This document shows positions 1-14,900 of a stretch of 64,000 nt of DNA, piece by piece. Positions within the stretch are counted from its first letter, which is position 1; the number at the start of each line of letters is the position of its first letter. The notes beneath the pieces are model-generated. The model was not told the origin of the DNA. It saw only the letters and a list, made by a program, of their open reading frames with translations, and searched no databases. The DNA is taken from NCBI RefSeq assembly GCF_022539665.2, contig NC_081337.1, positions 9,834,679-9,898,678 of the forward strand, read 5' to 3'. Made by a program: the position numbers and the translations under genes. This stretch comes from Daphnia carinata (lineage: Eukaryota; Arthropoda; Branchiopoda; Diplostraca; Daphniidae).

Positions 1-499
1 AAAAGGGGCTTATCTGCGAAAGGCCGGCTGTGTTATTTTAATGCATTGTATTAAGGAAAACGTTTTTGTTTTGTTTTTCTTCTATTTGTTCTTTTAGATT
101 AAATTTATTCGTTGGGCCTCCATGTCTGTTTGAACCTCTCGTCTTGTTTCTCATCTCCTAGCGCTTTTTTTCCTGTCATTATGCGAAAGAAAGAATAGGC
201 CACGAAACAAATGTTTGGTGAAAGATATCCAGCCCGTGTGCCATTTCGAATGAAAGTTACTTGAACGCGTGACTCTCTTCCATGCTTCTTTGTTTGTTTT
301 TGTTTTCTTACCGACTTTCTATTGGTAAAGGGTTAAAAATATACAAAAAGGCGCTGAAGTTCTGCCTTTTTTATAATTTTGTTTCGAAAAGAAATCAGGA
401 GAGAAAAATAGATTTCAGATGGGCGTCTTCTTTTCGAGTCCGCCCTTCTCGTATTTGTTGGACAAGCAAAACATTTCATTGCCAAGAAGAGGAGAATAA

Positions 500-533
500 C
501 CCCCCCCCCCCCCCCCCCAAAAAAAAAAAAAAA
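500..533. repeat. Compound poly(C)-poly(A) tract
   Basis: Nineteen consecutive C residues are followed directly by fifteen A residues. Similar C-run/A-run or C-run/T-run junctions recur near 1094, 5086, 8263 and 59171. Confidence 0.95.
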
Positions 534-653
534 CGAAGAAATGAAAAGGAAAAGAAGAGAAAAGTAGGGATCCAATTGTCTGATCGCTAACGTAATAGAT
601 TACAATAGCACGAAGCCGTGACGAAGGCAATCTTTCTATTTCACTCTTGACTT

Positions 654-657
654 TTCT

Positions 658-699
<42 letters not shown>
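654..699. repeat. Poly(T) tract with one C interruption
   Basis: An almost uninterrupted run of T on the plus strand, broken by a single C near 670. It creates spurious lysine- or phenylalanine-rich ORFs on both strands. Confidence 0.9.
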
Positions 700-704
<5 letters not shown>

Positions 705-3271
705 CAGAACAAAACCGCTTGCAATTAAATAGAGAAGCATTGAAACAAAAAAGGGGAAGGGGGAGTACAATTTTGTTTTAAATTTATTGTTCGTGTCATA
801 ATCGCCGTCACACTCCCGCAGCTGGAGTAGTAATTGATTTTTTTTTCCCCTGTCTGTTAAGAAGAAAACGAACGCTAATAATTTCACGACACGAATTAGC
901 GTAATTTGATTCGTGTATTTTTTTGCTTTTGCTCGCGTTTTTTTTTTTTTTTTATAAAAGATTATAAGACGCTTTCGAACTTGTGTGCTTTACGTTTTGC
1001 TCGAGCGATCACGCTGATGGGCAGAACGACACAACGTTTTGGACTCAACGGCGTGCAGTCAACTGTTACCTCTTTCCCTCTACGCCGATAAAGTCCCCCC
1101 CCCCCCCTTTCTTTTTTAAAGCATCCGCCCCTATTTATTTTTTTTTCTGTTTCTTTTTTGTTGTTCGATAATTTTATGGCTATCGTTAAAAAAGGTAAAA
1201 ATTCGAAAAAAACAACGGGAGACGGGAAGGTCAAACCGCTCCCTCCCTTCGTTCAACACCTTTTCGTAACAATTTCATTCGACTTCTTTTCGTCTTTGCC
1301 CTTGTGCTGACGAGGAATTATTATTCCGTTGGTTGCATCTTGCGCGGATGACAAAAAAGGGGGGATGGAAATAGACGGTCACTGGTTTTAGTCAGCGATG
1401 CAATTAACGGGGACCCTTCATCTTCCCGCCGAGTTTGCCACGATTCCAAACGAAGTCGATGGCAATGCGAGTGCTGTATTACCCGAACTGTATTAGAACA
1501 CAACAGGGAAACCGGTGCGTGCAGTAATGAACACAGCGCTAGTCGGGGCAGCAGTCGCAGTCTTTGTAGCTCTTTAAATGTTGATTGCGTTTCATTTCGT
1601 TTTTCAGGGAAGAGGGAAAACCAAAAGTCTTATTCCGTTCTTGTCTCTCGTTCTTTTTAATAATAAATGACGTAGCACGACTGCGACGGGACCAAAACGT
1701 CATCAGTCATGTAACTCGGTAACGGCCACTAATGAAACGCCCGCCTTTAGACGCCGTTACGTCAAAATGTGGGTTAAAAAAAAAAGGGGGGGATAAAGAA
1801 GACAAGAGTAAAATAGGACAATTTCAAGTTGGCTTTTCTTGTCCTCATCATTTTCTTTCCCTTCTTTTTCGTGTTATTCAAACGAACCGTAAGGGGACTC
1901 CCCTTGAAATCAGAGTCATCTTCTGAGAATGAAGCGAAACACACGCGGATTAAAATGCGATTGAGCCCCCCCGAAAAAAAACACGGACACACGCACAAAT
2001 ACAGGGGAAATTAAATGTTAACGAAGGAGACTCGTGAGCAGTGAAGATTTTTTTTTCCTGCTTGCTGTTGTTTGCCTTTGCTTGTTTGCGTTCGATGCTC
2101 CAAAAAGAAAAGAGGATCACGGAATAGGCTGATGTGTGAAATCCGTCTGGGCTGCATCATTAAAACGGCAGCGAGGCGCTTCTTTGATACTCCGCCAAAG
2201 TGGGGGAAAACACATGGCAAGTCTGGTTTTGTCTTGATCCGCGTGCGACGTCAGGGCGTTCTCATTAATAAGGATTTGTTTAGCAACAAATGTAAACTTT
2301 TTCTTTCTGTTTTTTTTTTTTCGTTACAGCCTCATCCCTCCCGTTGCTTTTCCATTGAAGGTATCCATCCACATGTGACTTGATTTGCGCCCAACTCAGC
2401 GGAAACGAAAGAAAAAGGAAGGGGGAAATTCCGCCCTTTATCCTGTAATTTTTTTTATTTGTTTTGATTCCTCTCTGTCCTACCAAACTCATTTGAAATT
2501 CTTCCGGATTTTACCGCCTTTTGTTGTTTTGCCGTTTTATCTACATCAATAACAGCGTCGCTCTGATTGTAGATTTCTTTTCTTCTGTCTTTCAGTCCGT
2601 CATCAACTTTTTCTTTTGTTTCAGCGTTCCTTTTTTCATCGGAAAGTAAATAAGGGGGAATAAATGCAGGGGGAAAGAAATTCACCAAACAAAGTTCTAT
2701 TGATTTGTTTGATATACACCGTACATCTCATTATTTCTACGGTTTGATTCCAAAAAGATTTTTCCGTTCCGATCCTTTGACTTTATAGCGACTTAGAACA
2801 TTCACGCATGGTTGCGTTAAAACTTCAATCCTTTTTGTCTTCGACTGTAGAAAATGTTTCGTTTAATTCATTTGATTTGATGCCCAAACTAAAAATTTTA
2901 ATAGGAAAAAAAAAATGGCAACCAAAATTATTTTATTAATCGCCAAGTTTTAGCAACCACTACCAAATTGAAATAATTGAATAGTCTGAGAATCTTTTAT
3001 TTATTTATTTTTTTTTCTCAATGTTTGTACGGCAGATGGTGGGGGATGAACAGTAGTCTGTGCAATATCTTGTCGTACACTATGTACAGTACAAAACGCC
3101 CCATTCTTGAGCCGCACTCTTTTCTAAACGTACGTGTATTTCTTTTAACTCACCCCCTCTCTCGCCTTTTCGCTTTCTTTTTCTTTAGCTCCCTTTTTTT
3201 TTTCTTCACGCAATAGAAAACGGGCCCAGTCTATGTGTATGGTTTTGAGCCGCTTGAATAGATGCATTCTA

Positions 3272-3296
3272 TAGAGAGAGAAAGAGAGAGAGAGAA
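3272..3296. repeat. (GA)n microsatellite
   Basis: Imperfect AG dinucleotide repeat interrupted by one AAAG. Such tracts can bind GAGA-type factors in arthropods, but nothing here shows that this one does. Confidence 0.85.
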
Positions 3297-3409
3297 GAAA
3301 CGTGGAAGGCGCTGACGGTTCCACTTTTCCTCATCTCTCTTGCCTAGCTGTTTGCATAATGATGCAGCAGCAGCAGCATGTACTCTGTTGGCTATGAGGA
3401 AGGGAGATT

Positions 3410-3422
3410 GGGGGGGGGGGGG
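3410..3422. repeat. Poly(G) tract
   Basis: Thirteen consecutive G residues. A second run of 14 G lies at 3570-3583, about 150 bp downstream. Confidence 0.9.
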
Positions 3423-4306
3423 ACGAAAGAGAGAAGATGAGGGAACGTGTTACACGCCAAGCGCTGTTTGTATTGACGCCGATGGGGCGCCCCAGAAACC
3501 TTTCAACTTGAATTCGGTCGATGCGGGCCACGCGCTTCCATTTTCTTTCTTTTTTTTTTCCCCCAGTTTGGGGGGGGGGGGGGAGAACTTGGCCTTTGCC
3601 AAGTCAAGAGAAATAAAAAACTAGACAGACGAAAGGGAAGAAGAATTGGACAACAAATCAGCTGACCGCAGTTTATATTCACGTCCAGCGCCCGCGTGAA
3701 ATACACCTCTAGCACAAAGTGAAACTGCGCGTTATGCGTGACGACCGTCTGTTCAAACTCCTTAAAAAAAAAAAAACATTTTGCTGCTTTTTGCTCTATC
3801 CAAATGACGTTGTTTCTGTATGTGTATTTTTATTACACATACACACAGAATAAGGGAAGAAGAAAAAAAAAATAGGCAAAAGTCAAATCGTGACATTTGA
3901 AATGTCTCGTGTCGCCATCGGTGCAGTTTCTTTCCCTTCGGTTCAATGCGAAATGGCCTTGCCCAGTGCCCGGCTATAAATCTCTGTCGACCTCGCCGTA
4001 GATACATAAACAGTGTAGGCTGTATACATAACATGTCTATGTATATAGACGGGCTATATAGAGGACTATACAATACACACAGCTGGCGTAAGCTGGCCGT
4101 TTATTCGATCGATGGGCCAGGACTTGAGAGCGAGACCCAACACACAAACAACCGAGTTTTTTTGTTTTTTTTTCTCCTCTATTTTTCAGTTCTAAAAGGA
4201 GACAACCCAAAAAAGAAAATCTGGGGTTAGCTGAGAGGCGAGCCACCGTGTAACGGCCGTTCACCGTATTGCCATATAAAAAACACGCCTTACTATATAA
4301 GCAGGG

Positions 4307-4332
4307 CACACATACACACACACACACACACA
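4307..4332. repeat. (CA)n microsatellite
   Basis: CA dinucleotide repeat with a single CATA interruption, lying just downstream of a TATATAAG-like string. Confidence 0.9.
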
Positions 4333-7061
4333 AAAAGAAACATGAGACGCTGCTAGAGAGACAGAGAGACGCAGTCTAAACGTGAAACATAGTGTCCTCT
4401 GTGCGTATAATGCCCCTCTTGTTGTTATTCCCTCTTCTGAAATGGAAACTGGCGTGTCACTGATCTCCCGTCGTGCCACGTAGAGCATTAGGGATAAAAA
4501 GAAAAAAAAAATATCACGGAACGAAAGCGGGGCGTTTAACGTTATAAATTTGTTTCCGCAAATGGGTGGACGAGATTTTGTTTTTAAATCACGCGAGTAG
4601 TTCTTTCGTACGCGTGAATGTTTTAGCAGTTTTTCTTGATCTTGTGTTGCATTTTTTCTGAATGCTGAAATCATTCTTTGGTAAACGGGTTTAATAGCGC
4701 GTATTATTCAAATCAAGGACTATGGTAAGTTGGCGTATCTGCTGTATCCACGCCAATGTTATTCAAAATACATGACCTGTTTGCATATCAAAAGACGGTG
4801 GCAACTGGCAACGACAAATTTAGATAACGGAGATAACGCGAAACTCGAATTGTACAACACTCAATCATTTTGATCAATAATATAACGCGTAACCATTTAC
4901 ATTATTGACTTCTTTCGCTTACCCTGGCTTATGGGCACAATCAATTATATTAACACGTGCATTCATTTTTGCGATTTCATCGTTATTAGAGGCTCAGTCG
5001 ATTAGCTTTTGTTTTAAACAGACGAAACCCGGAGGTGGGGATCACTGTTTTAAATGTTTTTCAATACTTTGTTAAGAAAAGCTTCCCCCCCAAAAAAAAA
5101 ATGATGTTGAGGACACGGGGTACGTTTCCACGGTCGGCCAAAAGAAATGGATTTATACACATACAAAAAAAAAAAACAACGAAAGATTGAAAGCCGATAA
5201 AAATAAAAATCGAGATTGGAAAAAGTAGGTTTATAACCAGCGTGAAAAGCCGCATGTGTAGCCAACAGGTTTTGTTTTTCCTCCCGCTTCTGCTGTATAG
5301 GCTATGAATCTTATTTTCTTTAACAACATCAATGTAAATGGCTGCCCAGTAGGAATTAAGAACGGACACATGTACAACATTTTTTTCGCCTTCGATTCTC
5401 TCAATGGGGCCTAGTTATCTGCCGTTAGATAACAGGCGGTCAGCAAAGCTCCTTGTTGAAGTAATTAAGAGCTGCCTCTCTTATCAGTGCAAGTTGTACA
5501 CGATGTCAGGAATATATTAGAGCTGTCTCACCTAACAGCTGGAACTCTTTTGTGCATTTCTTTCCTCTCTCTTCTTCGCTACAAATAGAGGTACTCGATT
5601 TTCATAACATTTATGGCTGGCGCAGAGTTAAAAAAAAAAAAAAAAAAAATGAAGCGTTCTCTTGTGATGCTGAGAGAGAAAAACACCAAAGGGTTCTAAA
5701 AATCTAGATCTAATAGATGTAATAGTTGGCCATGTTTTTCATTCGATGTATGCAATCCTACCGGCTTCTAAAAAACGTGTACTCGTTTTCTTATTTGGGA
5801 GGGTTACGTTCACAAGCACCAAGTTAGACGCAGATGATGATGGATATCATGTGAAAAGTACTTCTGAAAGAGCGCCTCCCTCCTCGCGTCCCTTTTATAT
5901 TCCGCTATTGATAGACGAGAAATAACACTGGTTGTTCACCAGCGATTACGGTGATTTCATTTTGCTGCGAGGATATAACGCTGAATGGCTAATATCCCAG
6001 TTGCATTATGAACGGGAAATTGGGCAGCGTGGAAGACGAAACGGCAGCCACTGTAGTAGCTCCGGGGGCCGGAACAAAGTTTCTCCCTTTTTTATTTAAT
6101 TTTTTTTTTTACGAGACGGCAACGAAGAGAACACGAGCGTATAAGGTGTGGTACAATGCGTCTATAGTACCAGTCTCCCGCTGATCGATTCCGAGTCTTC
6201 TCTTCTTTTTTTTTTTCTTCATATGTTTTTGCTTATACGATGTGCAAGTTGGCTGTCGGTAAATGGTTAGCCGCCACCACTATGCTTTAATTATGCAATG
6301 CATGTTACGGCCAACTAACGAACTGTTGCGTACAGCACGTTCAGAAATCCATTGAATTCAAGAGAAGGAGATCATTTTGGTAACGTAAAATGTAAACCTA
6401 GTTCCCGAGTAAATGTAACGGCCGTAAAATTTTGGAAGCGAGAGGGGGGCGAAATCATTTTTTGAAGAGCGACATAATGTGCGACGTGGTACGGCGATGG
6501 TTGGCCTTAATAGATAGGGAATATGTAGCGCCACACTCGGGTTACGTAGGGATCGTGAAGAGCATCACATTACGCGGGGTTGCACGTAATGAGGTAATAC
6601 TTTTCCGCTCCGTTTCTCTTTGCTGAAATTGAGAGGCCTGATGTCGAGTCATTTTTGTTGTCTATCAAACTGTTTTTGAAAGTCCTTTATTTTTTTCGCG
6701 TTACGTACGTTGAGCGCTACATGCCCCGACTGCTTTGAATATAGAGAGATACCCTACAGTATGGGGCCATTTATCCCCACTTTTTTTTCCCTCTTATATA
6801 CCGGAAGGGTCGTAATATCCTATCGACGCAAGAGCAATCAATGCTTTTGCCTCATCATCCGCTTCTTTCAGTCTCTCTCACGTTGTCTCACGTATTTTTC
6901 ACCCTCCCTTTCTTTACATTTAAATATATGCGCAGCAGTATTGATAGCAAAATAGCAGCCTATAGTGCGCATGCTGCTGCCTAATATCCGCTCTATCTTC
7001 TTTTTTTTTTTTTGCATCTTTCTTTGACAGCGCACGACTATGTCGGCTCAATTTTGTCTCC

Positions 7062-7089
7062 TTTTTTTTTTTTTTTTTTTTTTTTTTTT
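7062..7089. repeat. Poly(T)28 tract
   Basis: Twenty-eight consecutive T residues on the plus strand, one of the longest pure homopolymers in the window. Confidence 0.95.
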
Positions 7090-10000
7090 CATTTTCCTAT
7101 TGACATTGGCTCGTTTATTATAAAAAAAAAAGACCCCATCTTTTTTTGTGTGTGTATATTTACATCAAAGTATTCATCGGGGAAATGAATTGGATGGAGG
7201 CCGGCTGTGACGATGGCGATTCGAATGCGCATCAACGTCAAGCCACCGCCACCACGTCATACAAAACATAATTTTTATCTGCCCTTTCGGTTCCGACTGC
7301 CCCCTTTTTTTTTACTTCAATATATTCAGTAAAGAACCCATAACGAAAAGGTATAGGCCTACTTCAAAAACAATATCGTTGATACGTCAAAACTATTACC
7401 ATATTTTCTTTTTCTTATTTTTATTTTTTTCCCCCTCCGTTTGAATAAAATCCATCCGCTATTCTTCGACGGTTCATATTCCAGTGAGCATTGGAACGAC
7501 CCACTTTTTCCAAATATTCCATTTTCTATAGATCTGTATCTATTATTATCCTATTCTACATTTCTCTATCGTCTTCGGGTGGGTTCGTTTTGGCAATGCC
7601 TAAATGCGACTGTTGCTTTTACTTTTTACTTTCGATATTACACTATATACCGTCTGTTACATTCACTGTGTACATGGTATGGTCGCTGCTGGTATTATAT
7701 AGTGATGGAGGGTTGCATCAGTGTGATTACGTCCCGTAATTGTGTGGTGCTGGTGTGTTTGTTGTGCACGCGCCTGTCTGCAAACCTCTCCCCGTTTTTT
7801 TTTTGTACATAATAATAATAAGGAAAAAAAACAACAACAAACGGGATGGTGTTTATTTTTATAATATATATAGTGATGGTCGACATACATAGAGCTGCTG
7901 ATACAGCAGCACTCTTCTTTCTGTTTTTTTTTTGTTACGCCGTTTTCGAACCTCCTCGCATCTGGTTTATTTCATATATATATACGATAATCAAAAGTCC
8001 TTTTCCCTCAATCTCTTTTCTTTTTGCACCATATAGGCTATCCTTTTTTTTTTTCTAGTTATTATTATTATAGATGTTGTAATCATATTTCTATCCTACG
8101 CCCTTCTTTGGCACACGATGTAGGGTCTGAAGCTAGAGCTTATTTTTTTTTTTTGGGAGGAGACGCAGTTTCTAAATTTATCCCGAATTGCTCTTTCAAT
8201 CACCCTCGATTCGCTGTCATCTCTGAGTTATTTTTCTTTTTAACTTCACTCTCCTCAGCGTCCCCCCCCCCAAAAAAAAAAAGAATAGAATATTTAATAA
8301 CACGGGATACCCTTGGCACGACGAATCAATATAACACAGAGGGCCTACACGGACACTTTGATTTCCATAGGATGTGACTCAGCTGAAAAGATTTGTTTTG
8401 CTTCTCGCCCACTATATTCCCCCTTTTTTTTCGTTTGCTATTCGGACAGCAGCACGTCGTAGTTTTTCTTCATTGACCAAAAAAGAAATGGTGAATGGGA
8501 ATCTCCATGTCGAACCGATATTTATTCAATCATTGCTGCCTATTTTCCATATTCTTTTGTCGACGTATATTACTGTTACGAGTGGGCAAACATGTACGCT
8601 TGTACTCTTGGAATCACATATTTTAACGAAATGTATATTGAATCTGCTTTTGTCCTTTTCCGTGCCGTTTGCATCGGTAATACGCCTACCTCCGAATGTT
8701 GTTGTTGTGTATAGAGAAAAACACTAGACACAACGTATGCTGATTTTTTTTTTTGTGGCACATACACCCATTTCGCTTAAAGTTTGTACGTGTATATCCC
8801 GTACAATATGTAGATGAGCATTCTATTCTCGGTGCGAACAAAAAGAATAGAGAAATAATGAAATGTGCAGCTAGCCTCTACATACTGTATACGTCACTCT
8901 CTATAAAAGGGGAGGCAAAATAAGCTTTTGGAAAGTGAAGAATACAAAGAGGGGAAATACCCGACGCCAGTAGTCACGAATCCTTTTCTTTCTTTTTAAA
9001 TTTTGAATTGTGTTCTTGTCGATACACGTGGAATAATGCGATGTAGGTAAATAACAGATAGCAAAGGGAAGACTTGCTCTATCCAGTGTATCGACCTTTC
9101 TCACGTTGGATGTAATTCCTGGAAACATCCATCAAACTGGATGTGAACCCCTATTAGAATAATAATATTGCCAGCCTGCGTTTGTTTTGTTTGCTTCGTC
9201 TTCTCTCGTCGTCTTTTCTTCTTGGATTTCCTCCTTTTTTTTTGCCCCAGATTGAAACAACTCAAGAAGCTCGTGAATAGCGTTATAGAAATTGATTTTC
9301 CTAAAAAAAAAAAAAAAAATCGTGGATGTATTGCTTACATTTACCGTAAGTAAGATGTTTTTTTTGTACAGCATACATCATTAATATCTTGATGGGGAAA
9401 AACTCGTTTGTTGCTCCTTGCCAAACAAGTTGAACAGCGTCCGTGTTTGCCCGCACTCCGATGACGAGACAATCACCACGCCAAATGCGCCCTATTAAAA
9501 TCCATAGAAAAGTTTGTTGAACGCGTGATAATACAGCAGGCGCCTTCTTTGATATTTATAGGCCAATGTCAAGTTTTCTCGTAATCAGACTAAGTGATTT
9601 TTCTGCGAATTTATTTTCTCGACATATCGAGCTAACCAGTGAACGCCTTTTAATGAAGTGCACAAATGTGTCACTTCGGAGAACGAGAGAGACGTGTGCA
9701 GCACTTCTTTTCTCGGACATTTCGAATATCTCCAAACTTCTTATTACGCAAAGTGCGTTGTTCTAATAAATATAAGAAGACGGAGACATCCGTTTTGTGC
9801 GAAGCGAACGAAAAAAAAAAAAAAAAACCGTCCGGCCTGAATTGCGATATGCCTGTAAACATTAATTTGTGGGATTAGATGCGCAATGGATTTCTTTCGC
9901 CTTTTTAATACAGTTAATAATAACGATGAGCACTAAAAAAGAAAAGGCTCCTTATCAAATCGCATTATTATTGGCTGCTGCTGGCGCTCTTGTCTCGCGC

Positions 10001-11880
10001 CAGTTTGTTGACTCTCTTTCTGGTTTTTCTCTACCCCCTTTGGCCACTAAAAAGGCTATCAAGATCCATTCATCTTCATTTCCGGTGGTGTGCGCACACA
10101 TATGTGGGCGAGAGAGAGGGAGAGAAAAAGAAATTGCTAACGTTATATGGACGCCGGCTAGTGCGTTACGATTCAGGCCGACGTAGGAGGGCAATTCATT
10201 TTCATAACTATTGCTCACGCTAATTACTCAAGAGTATAATGCACATGGCTGTGGGCGAAGTAAACAGCGTTTTTTTTTCTTAATCGTTTGACTTGGTGTT
10301 GTTGTCACTTATGGCGTGGACGAAAATCATTGGAAACATTCACTAGAATCCATTGATTCAGTTGTCTACGACTTCCCAAAATAATTGATCTACATCGAGC
10401 TGTTTTTTTTTTTCTCCTCCAATCGTTCCCACAGAATTAAAAGTGAATAAAAAAGGGAAACCTACTTTGTAAAAAGGACTGTTTGAAAGAAAGGAAAAAT
10501 CCTTGTATAGCGTCTTAATACTAGACTGTAATAAATCGAATCGTGGAACTTGTCGTCGTCGACTTGTCTTTTTAAATTGACAGTGGCTGTTTGTTGCGTC
10601 CCCCTTTTCTTGTGCCTCTCGTCTACGTGTCACATCTCACGGGCTATAGATTTCCTTTTTCGATCCCTCCTCCCTGCTTCTCTTTTCTTTTCTACTGTAT
10701 TTCATTTTATTTTTTTTTTCATTATAATAATTTAGATCTTCACGCCTTTTTTCAAGTTCTATACATTTCGGGCCATGAAAAAAAACAACAACAGAAAACA
10801 ACTGCCTTATTGCCCCCGCCACAATCTTGGATGCTTTTCTGATATATACTCTCTCGATAGTCATCAGCTGCTGGATTGTTTACACGTTCTTCTGATGCTT
10901 AGCCCCCACTCGTTCTGTTTTTCTTTTGTTTTTTGGTAGTTCGTCTCTTTTTCTTTCCTAAAAATTTAATGTCTTGTTATTTCTTTACGAGTTTCGTCAG
11001 AGGACCGTGAATATATCAAAGCTAATGGAACGAAATAAGAAGGGAAACTAAAACAACAAGCATCCTCTTTGCGCCCGAAGGTCGAACGACTAATTAATAA
11101 CTTTAGAGTATAATTTAACCCTTTTGCGTCTCTTCTTCCTCTTTAGTTATGTATGTACAGGCAACCGATAGAACGCAACTATGCACACCACCGTAGTAGA
11201 TACACTCGCCTTATTGTTTCCATTCAAGCGGAGGCTCTTTTTTTTTTTACAAGCTCGTTTAACGAAAGAGCTATTCGATGGAACAGAATCCTCTCATTTG
11301 TGTTCGTTGAAAAATCCACTAGGTCGTCGTGATTCATGATACTGTTGGAAACGATAGCGATGTTTGAAAATATCGAACGGGTTGAACTAAACGAAGGAAC
11401 GATACTTGAGGAGAGAAAGTCGTGATGCACTACTTCTTTTAATGAATCGAGTTCAATGGCCGCGTGTCACTGATCCAGATCTGCTGATTGCATTTCTTAA
11501 GGCGGTTGTTAATTCACGAAGAAAATGAAAGCTCTACAACATTGAATCTTGTCATCATTTTTTTTTAAAATTTGAATTGATATCTTCTCTTGCGACAGCG
11601 AACAAAATCTTGGTCAGCATCGGGCGAACGCATTAAATAGGAGCAATATAACACACGTTTATTATTTGTTGTTGTTGTGTTATCTTTAATGAAGCAGTGC
11701 TAGTGTTGCAGGTAACTGCAATCATATAAAAACATATGATAAATTCACCTCTCATGCCAAATGATGCATTCGAGTCTTGAACGTTGAATTAACGAAAAGC
11801 TCTCTCCCCTTTGGAACTAATCAAACTTTGTATAAGTAGCAGAATAACCGATTACAAGTCGGCCGCATACTCTTCTGCAC

Positions 11881-11985
11881 TGTGTGTGTGTGTGTGTGTA
11901 GGCAGTGTAAAGCTTTTCATTGGGAAGACGATGCGCAACGCCTTCGCTGAATCGCTGTGTGTGTATGTGTGTGTGTGTGTGTGTG
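11881..11985. repeat. Paired (TG)n microsatellites
   Basis: Two TG repeats (about 11881-11900 and 11956-11985) separated by about 55 bp of unique sequence. The second is interrupted by TATG. They give a cysteine/valine-rich spurious ORF. Confidence 0.85.
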
Positions 11986-14900
11986 AAGTGAACTGTATAG
12001 AGAGGTTTTGCTTAGCATGCAGCACTTGTCGTCCTTTCTTGTGTACTCGTCCCTCTGATGAATGGTAATAAAAAGAATTATTTATAGAACGTGGGTCAAG
12101 TAACGCTAAGCCTGTGCATTGCGGTTTGTATTTTCCTGTTGAATGTTAGGCCAAAAAAAAAATGACGTCTTTTTTTTTTGTGGCTTCGTGCTGTAACCAT
12201 ATTGATTTCGATATTCTGGCGCTAAATAGGTGAGGTTGAATGCGATTTTTTCAGGCTTGATTTTCTTATCACGAAAAGCTTTCTCTTCCCACTAGTCAAT
12301 GACCAACCACGGGCTGCTTAACTTTTCTTGTGCGCAGTGTTAGTGACGCAATCTGCTATTAAATCTGCATTTTGTTTAGGACGCATTGTTTCAAATTGGT
12401 GGACCGCTGTGTTCTGTGAAAGACTGTTACATAAGAAAATGGCGTGATTTAAGAAAGTGTATATATCTTGCAATCATTAAAAACACATTTCATCGAGATT
12501 TTCAAGTGAAGCGTTTTTTTCCCCTACGACGGACGGTAGTTTTATTACCTGACATAAAACAGCTGTCACATTTATTCACTATTAAACTGAATGTAGGAAC
12601 ACAAACATCCTGACGTAAACATGTGAGCAGACAGTCCAGTAAAGTTTGTTGGTTACAAGTTGCGTTAACCAACTCGCATTAATAGAATTCCATTGCCCAT
12701 TTCACCATTTTTGTTTTTAAAACGGGCGCTTAGCGCATCGTGAAAACCTAAACATAGTCGATGTGGAATTTTCGGCTGTTTAGCGAATGTGATATCATCG
12801 AACTTTTTCGTCTTAGCTCATCGATAAAATTTTTTTCGAATTTCTTTTTTTTTTATTACATTATACTTTTAAGCTCAATTTTTCTGACATGGATTATCAA
12901 ATTATTATTCCATCCGCTTTAACAAAACGGTAGAACGAGTTTCTTCTTAATATCAACATTTCTCTCACTCTCCCCCGATTGACAATTCTCTTGTTCCACG
13001 TATTTTCGAATCTAGAGTGATTTTTGAACAACGTCAAAGCTTCGAGGGGGGTACGAGCTTTATGTGTGCCATGTTCAAACATTCATCACGTTGATGTCTT
13101 TTTTTTGTTGTTGTTGTATGCTCAACATTGCTCGTATACATTGTCTGCAGAGAAAACACGTAGAGGGGGGAAGGAAACGAGCCTCGGGATGCAGAGGGTG
13201 TTCAGTAGGGTCGATATTTGTGTCGCTTTTGATTGAAAACGGAAGGAATGAAAACGAAGATGTATGGAGCGGACATAAAAGCGCAGAGGACTCGTTAGAT
13301 ACAGACATCACCAACTATTTCGTATATGTACATATTCTTGGAAAAAAAACGTTCTGATCCATTGCGTTTCGCAGCTCAGCGTGTAGCGATCGTGATTTAT
13401 CGAGCCCGATGGCAATAGCGAAAAGGAAGAAAAATATATGGCTCTGTGTCGACCGAATGCATTGTACTGCCGAGCGACTAAGGGAAACTACGCAACGCTG
13501 CTGTAAACATTGTTCTCGACTACAGACAACTTTGTTGAGAACAAGCGGCCAGAAAAACAAAAACAAAAGAGGAGCGCCGTTTGCTGCATAATTTACCCCA
13601 CATTCGATCAGCGCGGTATACTGCGTGAAATATTCCATTGAAAAAAAAAAAAGGGGGAACTGGAGACCAGACAGACGGATCAGTCCGTGACACGCACACG
13701 CATCCATTGGCCCACTCTAAATCTCTTGAGCAACGCCGCCGTAAATGTAGCGATCGCTCGGTGGCGCATTCGTGGAACGATGGCGTGATGCAAAGAGGTG
13801 AAGAAAAAAGAAAAACCATGTGGAGGGGAATGGGAAATGACTCGGAATCGAGCGTGACGGGACCGTTACGAATCCCTCAAGTTGGATCGATTCCGAGATT
13901 GCCGCCATTTTCCGTCTTGTCGGCAGAACACTTGCTTCGGTCCGCACATCTAAAAAGAAAAATGATTACACTTCTTTTTTTTTTTCTTTTTTTTTTTGGC
14001 CAGAACTCCAAGCGTCTAGTCGTAAAGAATAGGCCATGAAAATGAGGAAAAGATGAAAGCAGACATCTGCTTGTGTAGTAAAGAAAATCGAAAATGTTTC
14101 TCCTGTTTTTCTTTTGAAACCTTATTGTTAATCAATTCGGACGTCAGTTCATTGTTTCCAAACACCAGTCTATTTATAAGCACTTGGCTGGACGTGACCG
14201 AAAGATATAGACGTAAGCGCACACATGGACATTTCGATAGTTTAGTATCAAATTTATGTACTAGATGGAAATGAACGAGAAGGTCGTATAAGTCGAAAAC
14301 TGTTACACAACTTTTTATATAGTGTCCGAAAGTTAACTTGGGCTTGACGATTCGTCATCGCAAAGTCGAGAGTGAACGAGTGATGGGATTTTAAAGAAGG
14401 GCGTAAAAAGAGGGCAGAAAGAACGTGCTGTGTGATGGTTGTCGTTGAAGCAGAAGCAAAAAAAAAAAAGAGAATTGGGGAGAACCATCAAAAGTTTCAT
14501 ATTGGAACAGCTTGGTGCTCGTTGAAGAAAAAAAAAAGGGCTATTCGATAGAACAGGTTAGCGTTTCATTTCACGCTCCAACTAACTCTCTCCACTCTTC
14601 ATGTTCCATAAACGTTCCAGCGTATACCGTGCGACGAAAAAATCGTTGGTGCCGACCGCTCTTCCCGGTCGCCTCCGAGAAAATACAAGCGAACATTGCG
14701 CTGTATAAAAAAGACTTAGTAAAGAAAAAGGGAGAACGTTGTTAACCCTCCCCAATCTTTCTAGCTCTTGGGTTGAACTAAAAAGAGAAGATTGGATCCT
14801 TTTTTTTTCTATCTCTTTTGCTCACGATTCTTTTTTGTTTTGCTTTTTTAGTCCGCTCTTCCACGAATGCCTCTCCTCCAATTTCCCTTTTTTTTTCCTT

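Noticed and set aside
9869-10186. A 105-codon plus-strand ORF containing a hydrophobic, alanine-rich segment
   Set aside because: No family resemblance, no splice context, and the 3' part runs through simple AG-rich sequence.
13315-14039. Overlapping ORFs of 99-133 codons on both strands
   Set aside because: Mutually overlapping frames with no family similarity; they pass through poly-A and poly-T runs.
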